Notes: generated from the letters alone by a model not told the origin. A stretch of DNA of 44,289 nt from Hyphomicrobiales bacterium (GCA_025362655.1 JANYFM010000153.1:1-44289); one strand, 5' to 3'; positions 1 through 8,901 are shown, counted from the first letter of the stretch. Made by a program: numbers and translations.

Positions 1-532
1 GGCCAGGAACATGTTTCATGACGGGAAGCACGCCGCCCTGCATCATGCCCTCGCTGACCGCCCTCCCGAACAGCGCCACCGTGTCCGCATCCTCCCCATA
101 AGCGCGGTCGCCGACGATGGCATGGCTTCCGGGCACGGGGACGTCGAGCACCGGCAGGCAGTTGACGGTGATCCCGGCTTCCGCAAGGTCCGCTGCCATC
201 AAGCGTGCGGAAAGTCTCGCAAGCTCCAATTGCTCCGCCAGTTCCACGCCGGCAAGGGCGTTGAATTTGGCGGCTGCCGGGTATTTGCGCCAGTTCGGCG
301 GCCCCATCCGCTGGACACGGCCGCCCTCTTGATCGATCAGCACGGGGGCGTTGGCGCGCCCTGTCATTTCCCTAAAACTTTCAACCAGAGCAGCGAGTTG
401 CGCGGGCGTATCGATGTTGCGCTTAAAGAGGATCAGGCCCCAAGGCTGATATCGCCCTATGAAGGCTCGCTCCTCCGCGCTCAGCGCCAGCGCCGCGCAG
501 CCGCAGATAAAGGCTCGGGCGTCCGGGGCCAT
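1..532 (-). CDS. nagZ: Beta-N-acetylhexosaminidase NagZ, 3' end cut by window
   Basis: Glycoside hydrolase family 3 enzyme that removes N-acetylglucosamine from anhydromuropeptides during peptidoglycan recycling in the cytoplasm. The ORF track misses it because it runs off the left edge, so I translated the minus strand by hand. About 177 residues are visible, starting MAPDARAFICG. They include the GH3 substrate-site motif LIDQEGGRVQRM and end in KHVPG, the start of the family's KHFPGHG motif. The catalytic aspartate region lies beyond the edge. The ATG at 532 follows a GAGG ribosome site. The gene sits 67 nt behind the SPOR gene on the same strand, the usual argS / SPOR / nagZ order of Hyphomicrobiales, which supports shared transcription. 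Confidence 0.93.
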   Translation of the reverse strand, partial: MAPDARAFICGCAALALSAEERAFIGRYQPWGLILFKRNIDTPAQLAALVESFREMTGRANAPVLIDQEGGRVQRMGPPNWRKYPAAAKFNALAGVELAEQLELARLSARLMAADLAEAGITVNCLPVLDVPVPGSHAIVGDRAYGEDADTVALFGRAVSEGMMQGGVLPVMKHVPG

Positions 533-599
533 CAGCGTATCCCTCAATGAAACGGCGCGGAGCCTTGGCCCGCGCCGCGGTAGTTCTCGACAAGTCCGC

Positions 600-2120
600 T
601 CAGCGCGCGACGAAGCAATCGCCGCCGCCGCCCTTGACCTTTGAGCAAAGCGCCGAGGCGTTTTCCTGCGTCAGGCCGACAATGCGCACGCGGTAGACCG
701 TCTTGCCGTTGACGTCGCCTTTGGTGACGACGGCGCGGCGGCCTTCCAGCGTCGAGCTTAATTGCGTTTGCAGACGGGTGGCCTTGTCGCGGGCTTCGGC
801 ATCGCTGCCCGCCGAGCCCAATTGCACGGCAAATCCGCCGCCGCCGCCAGCCGCAGGCTGGGTTTCCGTCGCCGCCTTTTGCGCCGGTTTTGGCGCGGGT
901 TTGGCGGTGACGGTGCGCGTCACCGGCGCATCAGGATCGTCCGCAACCGGGGTGCGGGTTGCGACGCGTATCGTGGCTTTGGGGGCAGCGGGAGCAGGCT
1001 TGGGCGCAGCCGCAACAGGCGCGGCGGCAATGGCAGCCGGGCGCGGCGGCGGCGCGGGCACGGGGGCAACGGCTGCCGGAGGCGTCGATGAAACCGGGAT
1101 ATCCGAGCCAATGATGGAACCGTCGGGACGAACAGAGACGGTCTTGACCTTGCGCGGTTCAGGGAAAATACCGTTCGCGGCGGCCGGGGCAGCGGGCCGC
1201 GCGGTTCTGGCGACATCAACGGGTTGCTCCACTGTGCCGGTGACGCGGCTGACGGCCAGCTTGTCGCCGGTTTTGTCCAGAACCGAGGCGGCGGGAGCGC
1301 CGGCAGCGGCAACCGTCTCGTTTGGCACCTTCGCCGGGCCGGCGGCGGCCTTGATCATCGGCGCCTCGCCTTGCCCCGCAGGGCCGCTTTTAAGCGCGAA
1401 AGTCCCGCCGATTCCCGCCACAACCAAAGCCAGCGCGCCGCCCATGGCATATAGGCGGGCGCGCGAGCGCGGCGGCTCCATCAACGGCGGCGGCGGCAAA
1501 TGATCCACTTCGTCAGGCCAAGCCTCCGCTTGGCCTTCGTTGGAATATCCATGATGATATGCACCCTCTGCTGGAGGGGCTTGGGCTTGGGTCTCATGGG
1601 CCGGAACATCCGAAACCCGCCCGGTTTTTGGCTCGGCATGGAGCTGATGCTGGGCGCGGTGACCGGCGAATTCACTGAAAACGGCGGCTTCCGCCTCCGC
1701 CGCGTGTTGATGGGCCGCAGGCAGGTCGGCCGGTTCAAGGGGATGCTGATGTCCGGCCAATTCGGCTTCCGCGCGGCGCGCGTCCATTAGATCGCGCATC
1801 CAAGCCTCGTGCTCGGTGCCGGCGCCGGGTAATTTGGGGACGGGAGACTGGTGGACGGGGCCGGGATCGGCGGCAAAATGCGCCTCGGCGGCGGCCGGAT
1901 AAGGCGCTTCCGGCATGACTTCCGGGGCGCGCGATGGCGCGGGGGCGGCAGAGGGATTGCGAAAGGCCCCTGCAAACGGGTCTTGCCCGCCCTCAACGAG
2001 GCGGGCGAGTTCGGTGAGCGGATCCTCATGATGAGCCCGCGCGTTATCGGGACCGCGCAAGCGGCGTTCGAATTCGCCGAGATCGACCGGCTGGCGGGGC
2101 CTTGCTGCTGCTTCACTCAT
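600..2120 (-). CDS. Membrane-anchored SPOR-domain protein
   Basis: A 506-residue protein with a cytoplasmic N-terminal region, one membrane segment near residues 220-243 (LYAMGGALALVVAGIGG) and a long Ala/Pro-rich periplasmic linker. The C-terminal SPOR domain contains FAVQLGSAGSDAEA and ends in GGGGDCFVAR. SPOR domains bind glycan strands stripped of stem peptides and bring proteins to division septa. The cytoplasmic part is rich in His, Gln and Ala (around LEPADLPAAHQHAAEAEA) and looks disordered. I start at ATG 2120 because GAGGTG lies just upstream. The ORF track extends seven residues further, to 2141, without equal support. It lies between argS and nagZ, as in related genomes, which fits a cell-wall or division role. 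The exact role is inferred. Confidence 0.88.
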   Translation of the reverse strand: MSEAAARPRQPVDLGEFERRLRGPDNARAHHEDPLTELARLVEGGQDPFAGAFRNPSAAPAPSRAPEVMPEAPYPAAAEAHFAADPGPVHQSPVPKLPGAGTEHEAWMRDLMDARRAEAELAGHQHPLEPADLPAAHQHAAEAEAAVFSEFAGHRAQHQLHAEPKTGRVSDVPAHETQAQAPPAEGAYHHGYSNEGQAEAWPDEVDHLPPPPLMEPPRSRARLYAMGGALALVVAGIGGTFALKSGPAGQGEAPMIKAAAGPAKVPNETVAAAGAPAASVLDKTGDKLAVSRVTGTVEQPVDVARTARPAAPAAANGIFPEPRKVKTVSVRPDGSIIGSDIPVSSTPPAAVAPVPAPPPRPAAIAAAPVAAAPKPAPAAPKATIRVATRTPVADDPDAPVTRTVTAKPAPKPAQKAATETQPAAGGGGGFAVQLGSAGSDAEARDKATRLQTQLSSTLEGRRAVVTKGDVNGKTVYRVRIVGLTQENASALCSKVKGGGGDCFVAR

Positions 2121-2195
2121 GATACACCTCGCGATGCGCATCCCGCCCGGAACGTCCGTCCCCGCGCTGCGGGATCACGGCCATGCGCTGCGAAA

Positions 2196-3968
2196 TCAGC
2201 GCATTTCTTCCGGGGCGCTTACGCCCAAAATGCCCAGCCCCGACGCGAGAACCAACCCTAAGCAAGTCACTAACGCGAGCCGAGCACCTGACAAATCTCG
2301 CCTTTCTTGATTAACAAAGCGCAAATGCGGATGATCTTTACCGCGATTCCAGTGGGAATGGAACGCGCTGGCGAGATCATGAACATAAAAAGCAAGACGG
2401 TGTGGCTCATGCGCGCCCGCCGCCGCCTCGACCTGACGGGGGAACTGGGCAAGCAACTTCATCAGCCCGGCTTCGCCCTCATCATCAAGCAGATCGAGGC
2501 TTTCCCCCGCAAGCGCTTTGGGTGAGAGATCGATTCGGGGAAAAGCGGCAAGCGCTTGCCGGATAACGGATTTGCAGCGCGCATGCGCGTATTGCACATA
2601 AAAAACCGGGTTGTCTTTCGATTGCTCGATAACTTTGGCCAAATCGAACTCCAAAGTCGCGTCGTTCTTGCGAAACAGCATCATGAAGCGCGCGGCATCG
2701 ACGCCGGTCTCATCCACGACCTCGCGGAGTGTGACAAAAGTGCCGCCACGCTTCGACATTTTTACTTCCGCGCCGTCGCGCACGAGTTTCACCAATTGGC
2801 AGAGCTTCACGTCGAGATGGGCCTTGGCGCCGGAAAGCGCCGTCACCGCCGCCTGCATGCGTTTGACGTAGCCGCCGTGATCGGCGCCCCAGACGTCGAT
2901 CATGGTGTGATAGCCGCGGTCGAATTTTGACTGATGGTAGGCGATGTCAGAAGCAAAATAGGTGTAGGACCCGTCCGACTTCTTCAGGGGGCGATCAACG
3001 TCATCGCCGAAATCCGTCGAGCGGAACAAGGTCTGTTCGCGATCCTCCCAATCGTCGGGAAGCTGGCCTTTGGGCGGCGGCAGGCGTCCTTCATAAACAA
3101 GGCCCTTCCCTTCCAAAGCCCGGATAACCGCGCCGACGCGGTCGCCATATTCGCCAGTCGTCAGCGAGCGCTCGGAGAAAAACACGCTGTGGCGGACTTT
3201 GAGAGCCTTCAAGTCCCCGCGGATCATCGCCATCATCGCGTCAATGGCGCGGGCTCGAAAGGGCGCCAGCCATTCCGCTTCGGGCTTTTGCGCGAATGAA
3301 GCCCCGAATTCTTTCGCCAGCGCCTGCCCAACCGGCTTCAAATAATCGCCGGGATAAAGGCCGGCGGGAATTTCACCGATATCCTCGCCAAGCGCCTCGC
3401 GGTAGCGCAGATGGGCGGAACGGGCGAGCACATCGACCTGCGCCCCGGCGTCGTTGATATAATATTCGCGGGTGACGGGATGGCCCGCAAAGGCCAGCAG
3501 ATTGGCCAGCGCATCGCCAAACACCGCGCCCCGGCCATGACCGACATGCATTGGCCCGGTGGGATTGGCGGAGACATATTCGACGTTGACCTTGCCGGGA
3601 TGTTTTTGGGCGGGCTTGCCAAAATCCGCATCCGCGGTCAGGGCGCAGCGCAGCACGCCCTCGAAGACATTCGGCTTCAGGCGGATATTGATAAACCCGG
3701 GTCCGGCAACTTCCGCCTGATCGACGCCCTCTCCCTCCGACAAGGCGAAGGCTATCTCGGTGGCGAGCTGGCGGGGGTTGGGGAAATGCGCCTTTGCCTC
3801 TTTGGCATAGACCATGGCGGCATTGGTCGCGAGATCGCCGTGGGCGGGATCGCGGGTGGGTTCAACCACAAAGCGCGTCAAATCTAGACCGGCGGGCAAT
3901 CTGCCGCTGGCGGCGATGGCGCTCAAAACCGCGCCGACGCGGCTCTGAAAATCAGCAAAAACGTTCAT
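2196..3968 (-). CDS. argS: Arginyl-tRNA synthetase
   Basis: Class I aminoacyl-tRNA synthetase that charges tRNA-Arg in the cytoplasm. It is 590 residues long, normal for the family. The N-terminal additional domain is followed by the HIGH-type signature in [12 protein letters not shown] (about residue 135), where HVGH replaces HIGH as is common in ArgRS. A KMSKR loop ([10 protein letters not shown]) lies near residue 400. The C-terminal anticodon-binding all-helical DALR domain ends in SAPEEMR. Start at ATG 3968. It is followed after 75 nt by the SPOR gene. In many Hyphomicrobiales dgt is directly upstream; here about 5.6 kb of other genes separates them. Confidence 0.97.
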   Translation of the reverse strand: MNVFADFQSRVGAVLSAIAASGRLPAGLDLTRFVVEPTRDPAHGDLATNAAMVYAKEAKAHFPNPRQLATEIAFALSEGEGVDQAEVAGPGFINIRLKPNVFEGVLRCALTADADFGKPAQKHPGKVNVEYVSANPTGPMHVGHGRGAVFGDALANLLAFAGHPVTREYYINDAGAQVDVLARSAHLRYREALGEDIGEIPAGLYPGDYLKPVGQALAKEFGASFAQKPEAEWLAPFRARAIDAMMAMIRGDLKALKVRHSVFFSERSLTTGEYGDRVGAVIRALEGKGLVYEGRLPPPKGQLPDDWEDREQTLFRSTDFGDDVDRPLKKSDGSYTYFASDIAYHQSKFDRGYHTMIDVWGADHGGYVKRMQAAVTALSGAKAHLDVKLCQLVKLVRDGAEVKMSKRGGTFVTLREVVDETGVDAARFMMLFRKNDATLEFDLAKVIEQSKDNPVFYVQYAHARCKSVIRQALAAFPRIDLSPKALAGESLDLLDDEGEAGLMKLLAQFPRQVEAAAGAHEPHRLAFYVHDLASAFHSHWNRGKDHPHLRFVNQERRDLSGARLALVTCLGLVLASGLGILGVSAPEEMR

Positions 3969-4074
3969 TCAATAGGGTCCCGCCGACCTTGCCTGGCGCA
4001 ATGGGGCGGCGCGCGGGATCGGGCGAAGCGCAGTAGATCAAATCGGCAGGCGGGTCAAAAAGCGTTGCCGGCCG

Positions 4075-4605
4075 CTAAATCCGGTCGGGATAGGGAATGA
4101 TGAAATTGTCGCGGTTGGGCATTTTCACGAGGGGCAGGTTTTTGGCGTCCATCACATCGTTTTCCCCGGCCAGCTTGTTGAGGACGAGGAGATAGGCGGT
4201 CAGCGCGTAGACCTCGTTGTCGCTGAGGGAGCGCGGCATGTTGAAGGGCATGGCGCGCCGGATGTAGTCGAACAGCGTGGTGGAATAGGCATAATAATTG
4301 GCGATGGTTTTGGCGGTTTCAATGCCATTGGTCAGGGGCGCGCCGCCCACCAGCGGGGTCGCCCCCGGCGATCCCCCGCCCTTGCCGCCCTCGGCATGGC
4401 AGGCGAGGCATTTTTCGGCGTAGATTTTCGCGCCCTGCGCCGCCGTGCCGCTTCCCGGCGGCAGGTTGCTTCCATCGGGCAGGACCGCGATGTCCCAGGC
4501 TTTGATGTCGGCCTCGGTCAGCGGCTTGCCAAGGCCCGCGCCCTGCGCCAAAGCCGGGCCGGCGGCGATGCTTAGCAAGAAGCCCAGAGCTTTAAGCGTA
4601 GACAT
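4075..4605 (-). CDS. Mono-heme cytochrome c, partner of sulfite dehydrogenase
   Basis: A 176-residue exported c-type cytochrome that probably takes electrons from the adjoining molybdenum sulfite dehydrogenase. It has a signal peptide ending near ALAQG, one heme site CLACH (Cys66, Cys69, His70) and a likely Met axial ligand in the RRAMPFNMPRSL stretch. The ORF track adds 62 residues, but these are a shadow of soxC. The ATG at 4605 lies inside the last codons of soxC, with a 14-nt overlap that implies translational coupling. It resembles the cytochrome subunits called SorB or SoxD but has only one heme motif, whereas classical SoxD has two. I therefore leave the symbol empty. Confidence 0.88.
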   Translation of the reverse strand: MSTLKALGFLLSIAAGPALAQGAGLGKPLTEADIKAWDIAVLPDGSNLPPGSGTAAQGAKIYAEKCLACHAEGGKGGGSPGATPLVGGAPLTNGIETAKTIANYYAYSTTLFDYIRRAMPFNMPRSLSDNEVYALTAYLLVLNKLAGENDVMDAKNLPLVKMPNRDNFIIPYPDRI

Positions 4606-5911
4606 GTTTGATCTCCCCGTTGGCGCCGATGCCCCAGCTGGTGAGGCTGTTGTAGTGCTGGTTGGGGAAGGCCAGCGGATTGGTGATGGGCTCTTTGGTC
4701 TGGCCGCGCTCGGCCACGAAATCAGCGCGCAGCGGCTGGGCATTGCCCGCCTCATCCCAAGCGCGGCTTTGCAGCACCGCCGGTCCACCATCCCATTTCC
4801 ATGGCATAACGAAGCGGGTGAAAGCCTTCTCGTGGACCGGACCCTGAAGCGCCGCCTCGCCCCAGCTTTTGCCGCCGTCGGCGGAGACCATCACTTTCGA
4901 TATCCGCCCCGTGCCCGAATAAGCGACGCCGGATATGGCGTGATAGCCGGGCGCTTTCAGGGTCTGCCCCATGGAGGGAGAGGTGATGAAGCTCTTGACC
5001 TCCATCAGGAAATGGAACCGCCACGTCCGGCCGCCGGGAAGAATCTGCGAATAGGTCTTCGATTCAAAGAATGTCATGGCCGGCTGATCGACGACTTTCA
5101 GGCGGCGCAGGAACTTGACGTTCATATTGCCCTGATAGCCGGGCACCAGCAGGCGCATCGGATAGCCGTTGCCCGGCATCAGCCGCTCGCCGTTCTGGTA
5201 GATAGCGACAAGCGCGTCGTCGTAAGCCTTTTTAACGGGAATACTGCGGTCGAGGAAATGCGCGTCGGCGCCCTCGGCCACCACCCATTTGCCCTTGGGG
5301 TCAATGCCGGCTTCGTCTAGCAAAGTGGACAGGCGCACACCCGTCCACTCCGAGCAGGAGACGAGGCCGTGCAGCCCCTGCGCCGTAAGCTGCACGGGCT
5401 CATTGGAGAACATCGGCGCGGAATTGCCGGCGCATTCGACGAAGGCCATGCGCGTCACCAGCGGATAACGCGACAGGGATTCGAGGCTGAATTCCAGCGG
5501 CTGGCGCACCATGCCGTGGACCACGAGCTTGTGTTTGGCGGGATCAATATTGGGGATGCCCGCGTGGTTGATCGAGAAATGATGGCTGTTGGGGGTGATC
5601 GCGCCGCCGAGCAGATGATGCGGGGTGCGCGCGTGGGAGTTGCGGAACTCGCCGTTGGGATTGCTGAGTGTGCGCGTCACGGGCTTCTCAAAGGGCGAAG
5701 GCGTTTGCAGGACCGGCGTGATGCCGCCGAACTCCAAACTCCAAGCCTCGTCTTTGACCGCCTCGGCCGCGGCCCCCGTCGCGGCGGCGCCTGTGCCAAG
5801 GGCGCCGGCGATGGCGATGCCCCGTCCCAGCAGCGCGCGCCGGTGCAGCAGGCCGTTGCCGGCCACGGACTCAGGCGCGCGCGAACGCGCATTCCCATTG
5901 GATTTTTTCAT
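4592..5911 (-). CDS. soxC: SoxC/SorA-type sulfite dehydrogenase, molybdopterin subunit
   Basis: Periplasmic enzyme of the sulfite oxidase family, oxidising sulfite to sulfate or acting on sulfane sulfur as in SoxCD. It is 439 residues long. A Tat-like signal has a twin arginine at residues 24-25 (LHRRALLGRG) followed by an Ala/Gly-rich hydrophobic stretch. The oxidoreductase molybdopterin-binding domain carries the molybdenum-ligand cysteine in AFVECAGNS (about Cys160). The Mo-co dimerisation domain follows (KVMVSADGGKSWGEA). Start at ATG 5911, behind GGGAGGA; the track start is seven codons longer. It overlaps the cytochrome gene by 14 nt. No soxXYZAB genes are visible, so a stand-alone sulfite-detoxifying or energy-yielding role is likelier than a full Sox pathway. 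SoxC versus SorA cannot be settled by eye. Confidence 0.88.
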   Translation of the reverse strand: MKKSNGNARSRAPESVAGNGLLHRRALLGRGIAIAGALGTGAAATGAAAEAVKDEAWSLEFGGITPVLQTPSPFEKPVTRTLSNPNGEFRNSHARTPHHLLGGAITPNSHHFSINHAGIPNIDPAKHKLVVHGMVRQPLEFSLESLSRYPLVTRMAFVECAGNSAPMFSNEPVQLTAQGLHGLVSCSEWTGVRLSTLLDEAGIDPKGKWVVAEGADAHFLDRSIPVKKAYDDALVAIYQNGERLMPGNGYPMRLLVPGYQGNMNVKFLRRLKVVDQPAMTFFESKTYSQILPGGRTWRFHFLMEVKSFITSPSMGQTLKAPGYHAISGVAYSGTGRISKVMVSADGGKSWGEAALQGPVHEKAFTRFVMPWKWDGGPAVLQSRAWDEAGNAQPLRADFVAERGQTKEPITNPLAFPNQHYNSLTSWGIGANGEIKHVYA

Positions 5912-6226
5912 CGAATCCTCCCTGCCGGACAAAGCTCAGCCCGCGCTTCTCGTCGCGGCGCCAACGCATGCTGCTCCCGCAAACCGGGTTTGTCCAGAAG
6001 AACGTGGAGCGGGGTTTGACGGGCGGGAAGGCTCAGGACATTTTCGCCCGCATCCGCTTAAACGCGAGTGGAAGCGCGATTGGGACTGTCACATTCCGCC
6101 TGATTGGATTTTAATTTATCAGGTCCGCGCAACCAAAATTATTCCCGCTCGAACAGCCGCTCAAGCTGATCTTTTCGGACTGGGAAGTGTCCGCGTTCAC
6201 GCGGTGATCGCACACCCCTCCCCGGC
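5912..6226. other. 315-nt intergenic region upstream of soxC
   Basis: I see no credible gene here. The region is richer in A and T than its surroundings around 6100-6160 and holds a plausible minus-strand sigma70 promoter for soxC (separate entry). At 6191-6204 there is a small perfect hairpin (CCGCG, 4-nt loop, CGCGG) just downstream of the VOC gene stop. It has no T-run, so calling it a terminator is speculative. Confidence 0.6.
6108..6136 (-). promoter_or_regulatory. Candidate sigma70 promoter for soxC-cytochrome operon
   Basis: On the minus strand I read TTGGTT, a 17-nt spacer, then TAAAAT (five of six bases of the -10 consensus). The following leader to the soxC ATG is about 190 nt, which is long and could hold further control sites. 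Confidence 0.45.
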
Positions 6227-6766
6227 TCATGCGCTGTTCTTGATATCCAGCTCCTTGAGATCGCCGAGCTTAACATCCTGATCGCTGGAGAAGCGGTCGC
6301 CGAAATCGAACATGTCCTCGTGCTGGAAGCCGGGGATGTGCTGGACCTCCCACCAGTTATGATCGAGATCCTCCAGATAGAACGAATAGACGCCGTGCTG
6401 CGACACCGGCTTCATGACCTGTTTAATCTTGTACTGCTCCTGGTGTTTCAGCGCGGCGGCATGGGCCTCATCGACTTTCGCGACAGACTCCACATCAACG
6501 CCCCAGTGGTTGAGCACGTTGAGGGGATGCACGCTGTCGCCGACCTCGACGCAGACAATGTGGAATTTCAGCCCGCAGCGCACCGCCATGGCGGGCAGCG
6601 CGTGGCGGACGCATTCAAGGCCGAGAAACTCCTCGTAGAATTTCCGCGTCTCCCGCAGATTCCGGCATTCCAGCGTGCCGTGCGACATGACATAGGGTTT
6701 GATGATCGAATGGCGCTCGGCGTGATCAACGATGCCGTCAACGATTAGTTCGCGTGCAAGGCTCAT
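6227..6766 (-). CDS. VOC-family (glyoxalase/extradiol dioxygenase-like) protein
   Basis: A 179-residue protein of the vicinal oxygen chelate superfamily. The first fold unit starts with SHGTLECRNLRETRKFYEE (candidate metal ligand His29). A central His in LNVLNHWGVD and a C-terminal Glu in LDHNWWEVQHI complete a plausible His/His/Glu metal site. The family includes glyoxalases, epimerases and ring-cleaving dioxygenases, and I cannot choose among them. Start at ATG 6766, directly behind GGAGGAAGCC. It follows the reductase gene by 24 nt on the same strand, so the two are probably co-transcribed. This suggests a joint role in breaking down an organic compound, but the substrate is unknown. Confidence 0.8.
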   Translation of the reverse strand: MSLARELIVDGIVDHAERHSIIKPYVMSHGTLECRNLRETRKFYEEFLGLECVRHALPAMAVRCGLKFHIVCVEVGDSVHPLNVLNHWGVDVESVAKVDEAHAAALKHQEQYKIKQVMKPVSQHGVYSFYLEDLDHNWWEVQHIPGFQHEDMFDFGDRFSSDQDVKLGDLKELDIKNSA

Positions 6767-6790
6767 GGCTTCCTCCGGCGTTGTAAATAA

Positions 6791-7831
6791 TTAAGGCGCG
6801 GCGCGGTCGGCCGCGGTTAGGAAAGAATCGGCGAAGAACCCTTGCGCGGGCAGGCCGCGTTTTTGGATAAAATCCCGCCGCGCCGCCTCCACCATAACGG
6901 GCGCGCCGCAAACGTAAACCTGCACGGCGTCAAGGCCCTCGAAATCAGCCATGACGGCTTCATGGACGAGGCCGGTTCTGCCGCTCCACGCGCAGGCCGG
7001 CGTTGGCTCCGACAGCACCGGGATGAAAGTGAAATTCGCGTGATCGCGGGCCCAGCCTTGCGCCAATTCGAGGCGGTAAAGGTCCTGGCGCGTTCTGCCG
7101 CCCCAATAAAGTGTCATCGGCCGCCGCTGATTGACGCCGCGCTCCAGCGCCGTCGAGCAAATCGATTGGATCGGCGAAAAGCCGGTTCCGGCGGCGACGA
7201 AAATGACCGGCTTGTCGCTGTCATCGCGCAGATGAAAAGACCCGAGCGGCCCTTCAAAGCGCATCAGCGCGCGTTCCTTCAAGCCAGCGAGAATTTCCTG
7301 TGTGAAATAACCGCCTGTTGTGTGGCGAATGTGCAGCTCCAGCGCGATGACGCCCTCGGCGCTGGCTTTGCTGGCGATGGAATAGCTGCGGCGGCGCTCA
7401 TCGGGCAGCAGAAAATCTATGTGCTGCCCGGCTAGAAACAGCATATTTTCGTTCAGCGGCAGGCGCAGGCCGAGGATCGTCACATCAGGGGCGGGATGCT
7501 CGATTTTCGAGACGCGGCACGGCACGGTGCGCACGCGGATGCCGGCGAGCCCCTCAAGCTCGCGGATTTCAATCGTCAGATCGCCGAGAGGCTTGGCCTG
7601 GCAAAGATGGGCGAGGCCTTTGGCGCGGTCGGCCTCGCTGAGATAGGCGGGATGGACCTCGCCGAAATCCAATGCGCCCTCGCGCACCGCGCCGCGGCAT
7701 GAGCTGCACACGCCTTGGCGGCAGCTATAGGGAAGCGAAAAGCCCGCGTTGAGACCGGCCTGAAGGATGCTCATGCCGTCAGGCACTTCAAAGCGGTGAC
7801 CGCTAGGCTTCAGTGTGACCCAATGCGTCAT
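6791..7831 (-). CDS. 2Fe-2S ferredoxin / FAD-NAD(P)H reductase component
   Basis: A 346-residue electron-transfer protein. The N-terminal plant-type ferredoxin domain has cluster cysteines Cys37, Cys42, Cys45 and Cys77 (SCRQGVCSSC...HLC). An FAD domain (RRSYSIAS) and an NAD(P)H domain (VAAGTGFSPIQS) follow. This layout matches reductases of phenol, toluene and benzoate oxygenases and CDP-6-deoxyglucoseen reductase. No oxygenase subunit lies beside it, so it is an orphan reductase here. I chose ATG 7831 (MTHWVTL), where the ferredoxin domain begins; the track runs 20 residues further to 7891. It is transcribed with the VOC gene and divergent from the FAH gene, sharing a 116-nt control region. 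Confidence 0.85.
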   Translation of the reverse strand: MTHWVTLKPSGHRFEVPDGMSILQAGLNAGFSLPYSCRQGVCSSCRGAVREGALDFGEVHPAYLSEADRAKGLAHLCQAKPLGDLTIEIRELEGLAGIRVRTVPCRVSKIEHPAPDVTILGLRLPLNENMLFLAGQHIDFLLPDERRRSYSIASKASAEGVIALELHIRHTTGGYFTQEILAGLKERALMRFEGPLGSFHLRDDSDKPVIFVAAGTGFSPIQSICSTALERGVNQRRPMTLYWGGRTRQDLYRLELAQGWARDHANFTFIPVLSEPTPACAWSGRTGLVHEAVMADFEGLDAVQVYVCGAPVMVEAARRDFIQKRGLPAQGFFADSFLTAADRAAP

Positions 7832-7891
7832 GTGCGTTTCCGGCGGGCCTGTCTTGCGCGGCCGCATCCCTGATCGCTCCAAGAATTTCAA

Positions 7892-7921
7892 TTGCGCGGG
7901 CGCCTGTCAACAGGCGATAAT
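7892..7921 (+). promoter_or_regulatory. Candidate promoter with 16-bp palindromic operator
   Basis: TTGCGC and GATAAT are separated by 18 nt, facing the FAH gene. The spacer contains the perfect inverted repeat CGCCTGT-CA-ACAGGCG (7901-7916), which also touches the -10 box. A repressor bound there would block RNA polymerase. The region is shared with the divergent reductase gene, so one regulator might control both. No regulator gene is nearby. Confidence 0.55.
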
Positions 7922-7947
7922 GGCTTGATGATTGGAAAGGATATTTT

Positions 7948-8901
7948 ATGCGTCTTGTGACCGCGCGTTCCGGCCCCGCATTTTGGCCCGGCGTCATGAT
8001 CGGCGACGATATTCTCAACCTCGGCGGCTGCGCGGCGGTTATTCCGGAAGCGCGCGCGCTCCCTCCTGATGTCAGGGGCATATTGGAAGCGGGCGACGCG
8101 GGCTTGGCTCTCGTGCGCTCGATCATGGATGCGGCCGCGAAAACCGGGCATCGTCTGCGCGAGACCGGAGCGCTCGCGCCGGCCGCTTCGGTGAAGCTCG
8201 CCGCGCCCATCCGCAATCCCGGAATCATCCTGTCCATCGGCGCCAACTATCACGAGCATCTCAAGGAAATGAATACGGCGGCGCCAAAGACGCCGATGAG
8301 TTTTTACAAGAGCCTTGGCAGCATCACCGCTTCCGGCGAGCCGATCCTGCTTCCCGCCCGCCACCCAGACATGGTCGATTGGGAGGGCGAGTTCAGCGTC
8401 GTCATGGGCCGGCCCTGCCACCGCGTCAGCGAGGCCGAAGCGCTCGGTTACGTCGCCGGTTACACCATCGTCAACGATGTCTCGGCGCGCGACTGGGTGG
8501 CGCCGGCCTTTGCGGCGCAGGGCATGATGCCCACCATTGTCGCGTGGGAGCACAATATTCTGGGCAAAATGTTCCCGACATTCTGCCCGATGGGCCCTTG
8601 CATCGTCACGGCGGACGAGATCGCCGATCCCCATGATCTGCATCTGGAGACCCGCCTCAACGGCGCTGTCGTCCAGTCCACGAGCACATCGGATCTGGTG
8701 TTCAATGTGCCGCAAATCATCTCCTATTATTCGCAGTTCCTGCAATTCAATCCCGGCGATATCATCACCACGGGCTCGCCCAGCGGCGTCGGCTATGGGC
8801 GAAACCCAAAGCTTTTCATGAAGGCGGGCGATGTGATCGAGGTGGAGGTGCGGGGCATCGGCGTGCTGCGCAACCCCGTGGCGGCGGCGCCGGGGCCGTA
8901 A
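7948..8901 (+). CDS. Fumarylacetoacetate hydrolase (FAH)-family protein
   Basis: A 317-residue enzyme of the FAH superfamily, which cleaves or isomerises acyl-pyruvate or 2-hydroxymuconate type intermediates from aromatic-ring breakdown. An N-terminal lid of about 90 residues precedes the catalytic core, which starts at ILSIGANYHEHLKEM. The metal-binding acidic motif is in VDWEGEFSVVMG, and the family pattern continues in GYTIVNDVSARDW and the C-terminal ITTGSPSGVGYG. Start at ATG 7948, behind GGAAAGGA. It is divergent from the reductase/VOC pair and followed after 85 nt by an exported HbpS-like protein. Together these resemble parts of a catabolic pathway, but the substrate cannot be named. 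Confidence 0.86.
   Translation: MRLVTARSGPAFWPGVMIGDDILNLGGCAAVIPEARALPPDVRGILEAGDAGLALVRSIMDAAAKTGHRLRETGALAPAASVKLAAPIRNPGIILSIGANYHEHLKEMNTAAPKTPMSFYKSLGSITASGEPILLPARHPDMVDWEGEFSVVMGRPCHRVSEAEALGYVAGYTIVNDVSARDWVAPAFAAQGMMPTIVAWEHNILGKMFPTFCPMGPCIVTADEIADPHDLHLETRLNGAVVQSTSTSDLVFNVPQIISYYSQFLQFNPGDIITTGSPSGVGYGRNPKLFMKAGDVIEVEVRGIGVLRNPVAAAPGP

Noticed and set aside
703-1503. 266-residue plus-strand ORF opposite the SPOR gene
   Set aside because: Low-complexity Ala/Gly/Thr translation caused by the Ala/Pro-rich linker on the other strand.
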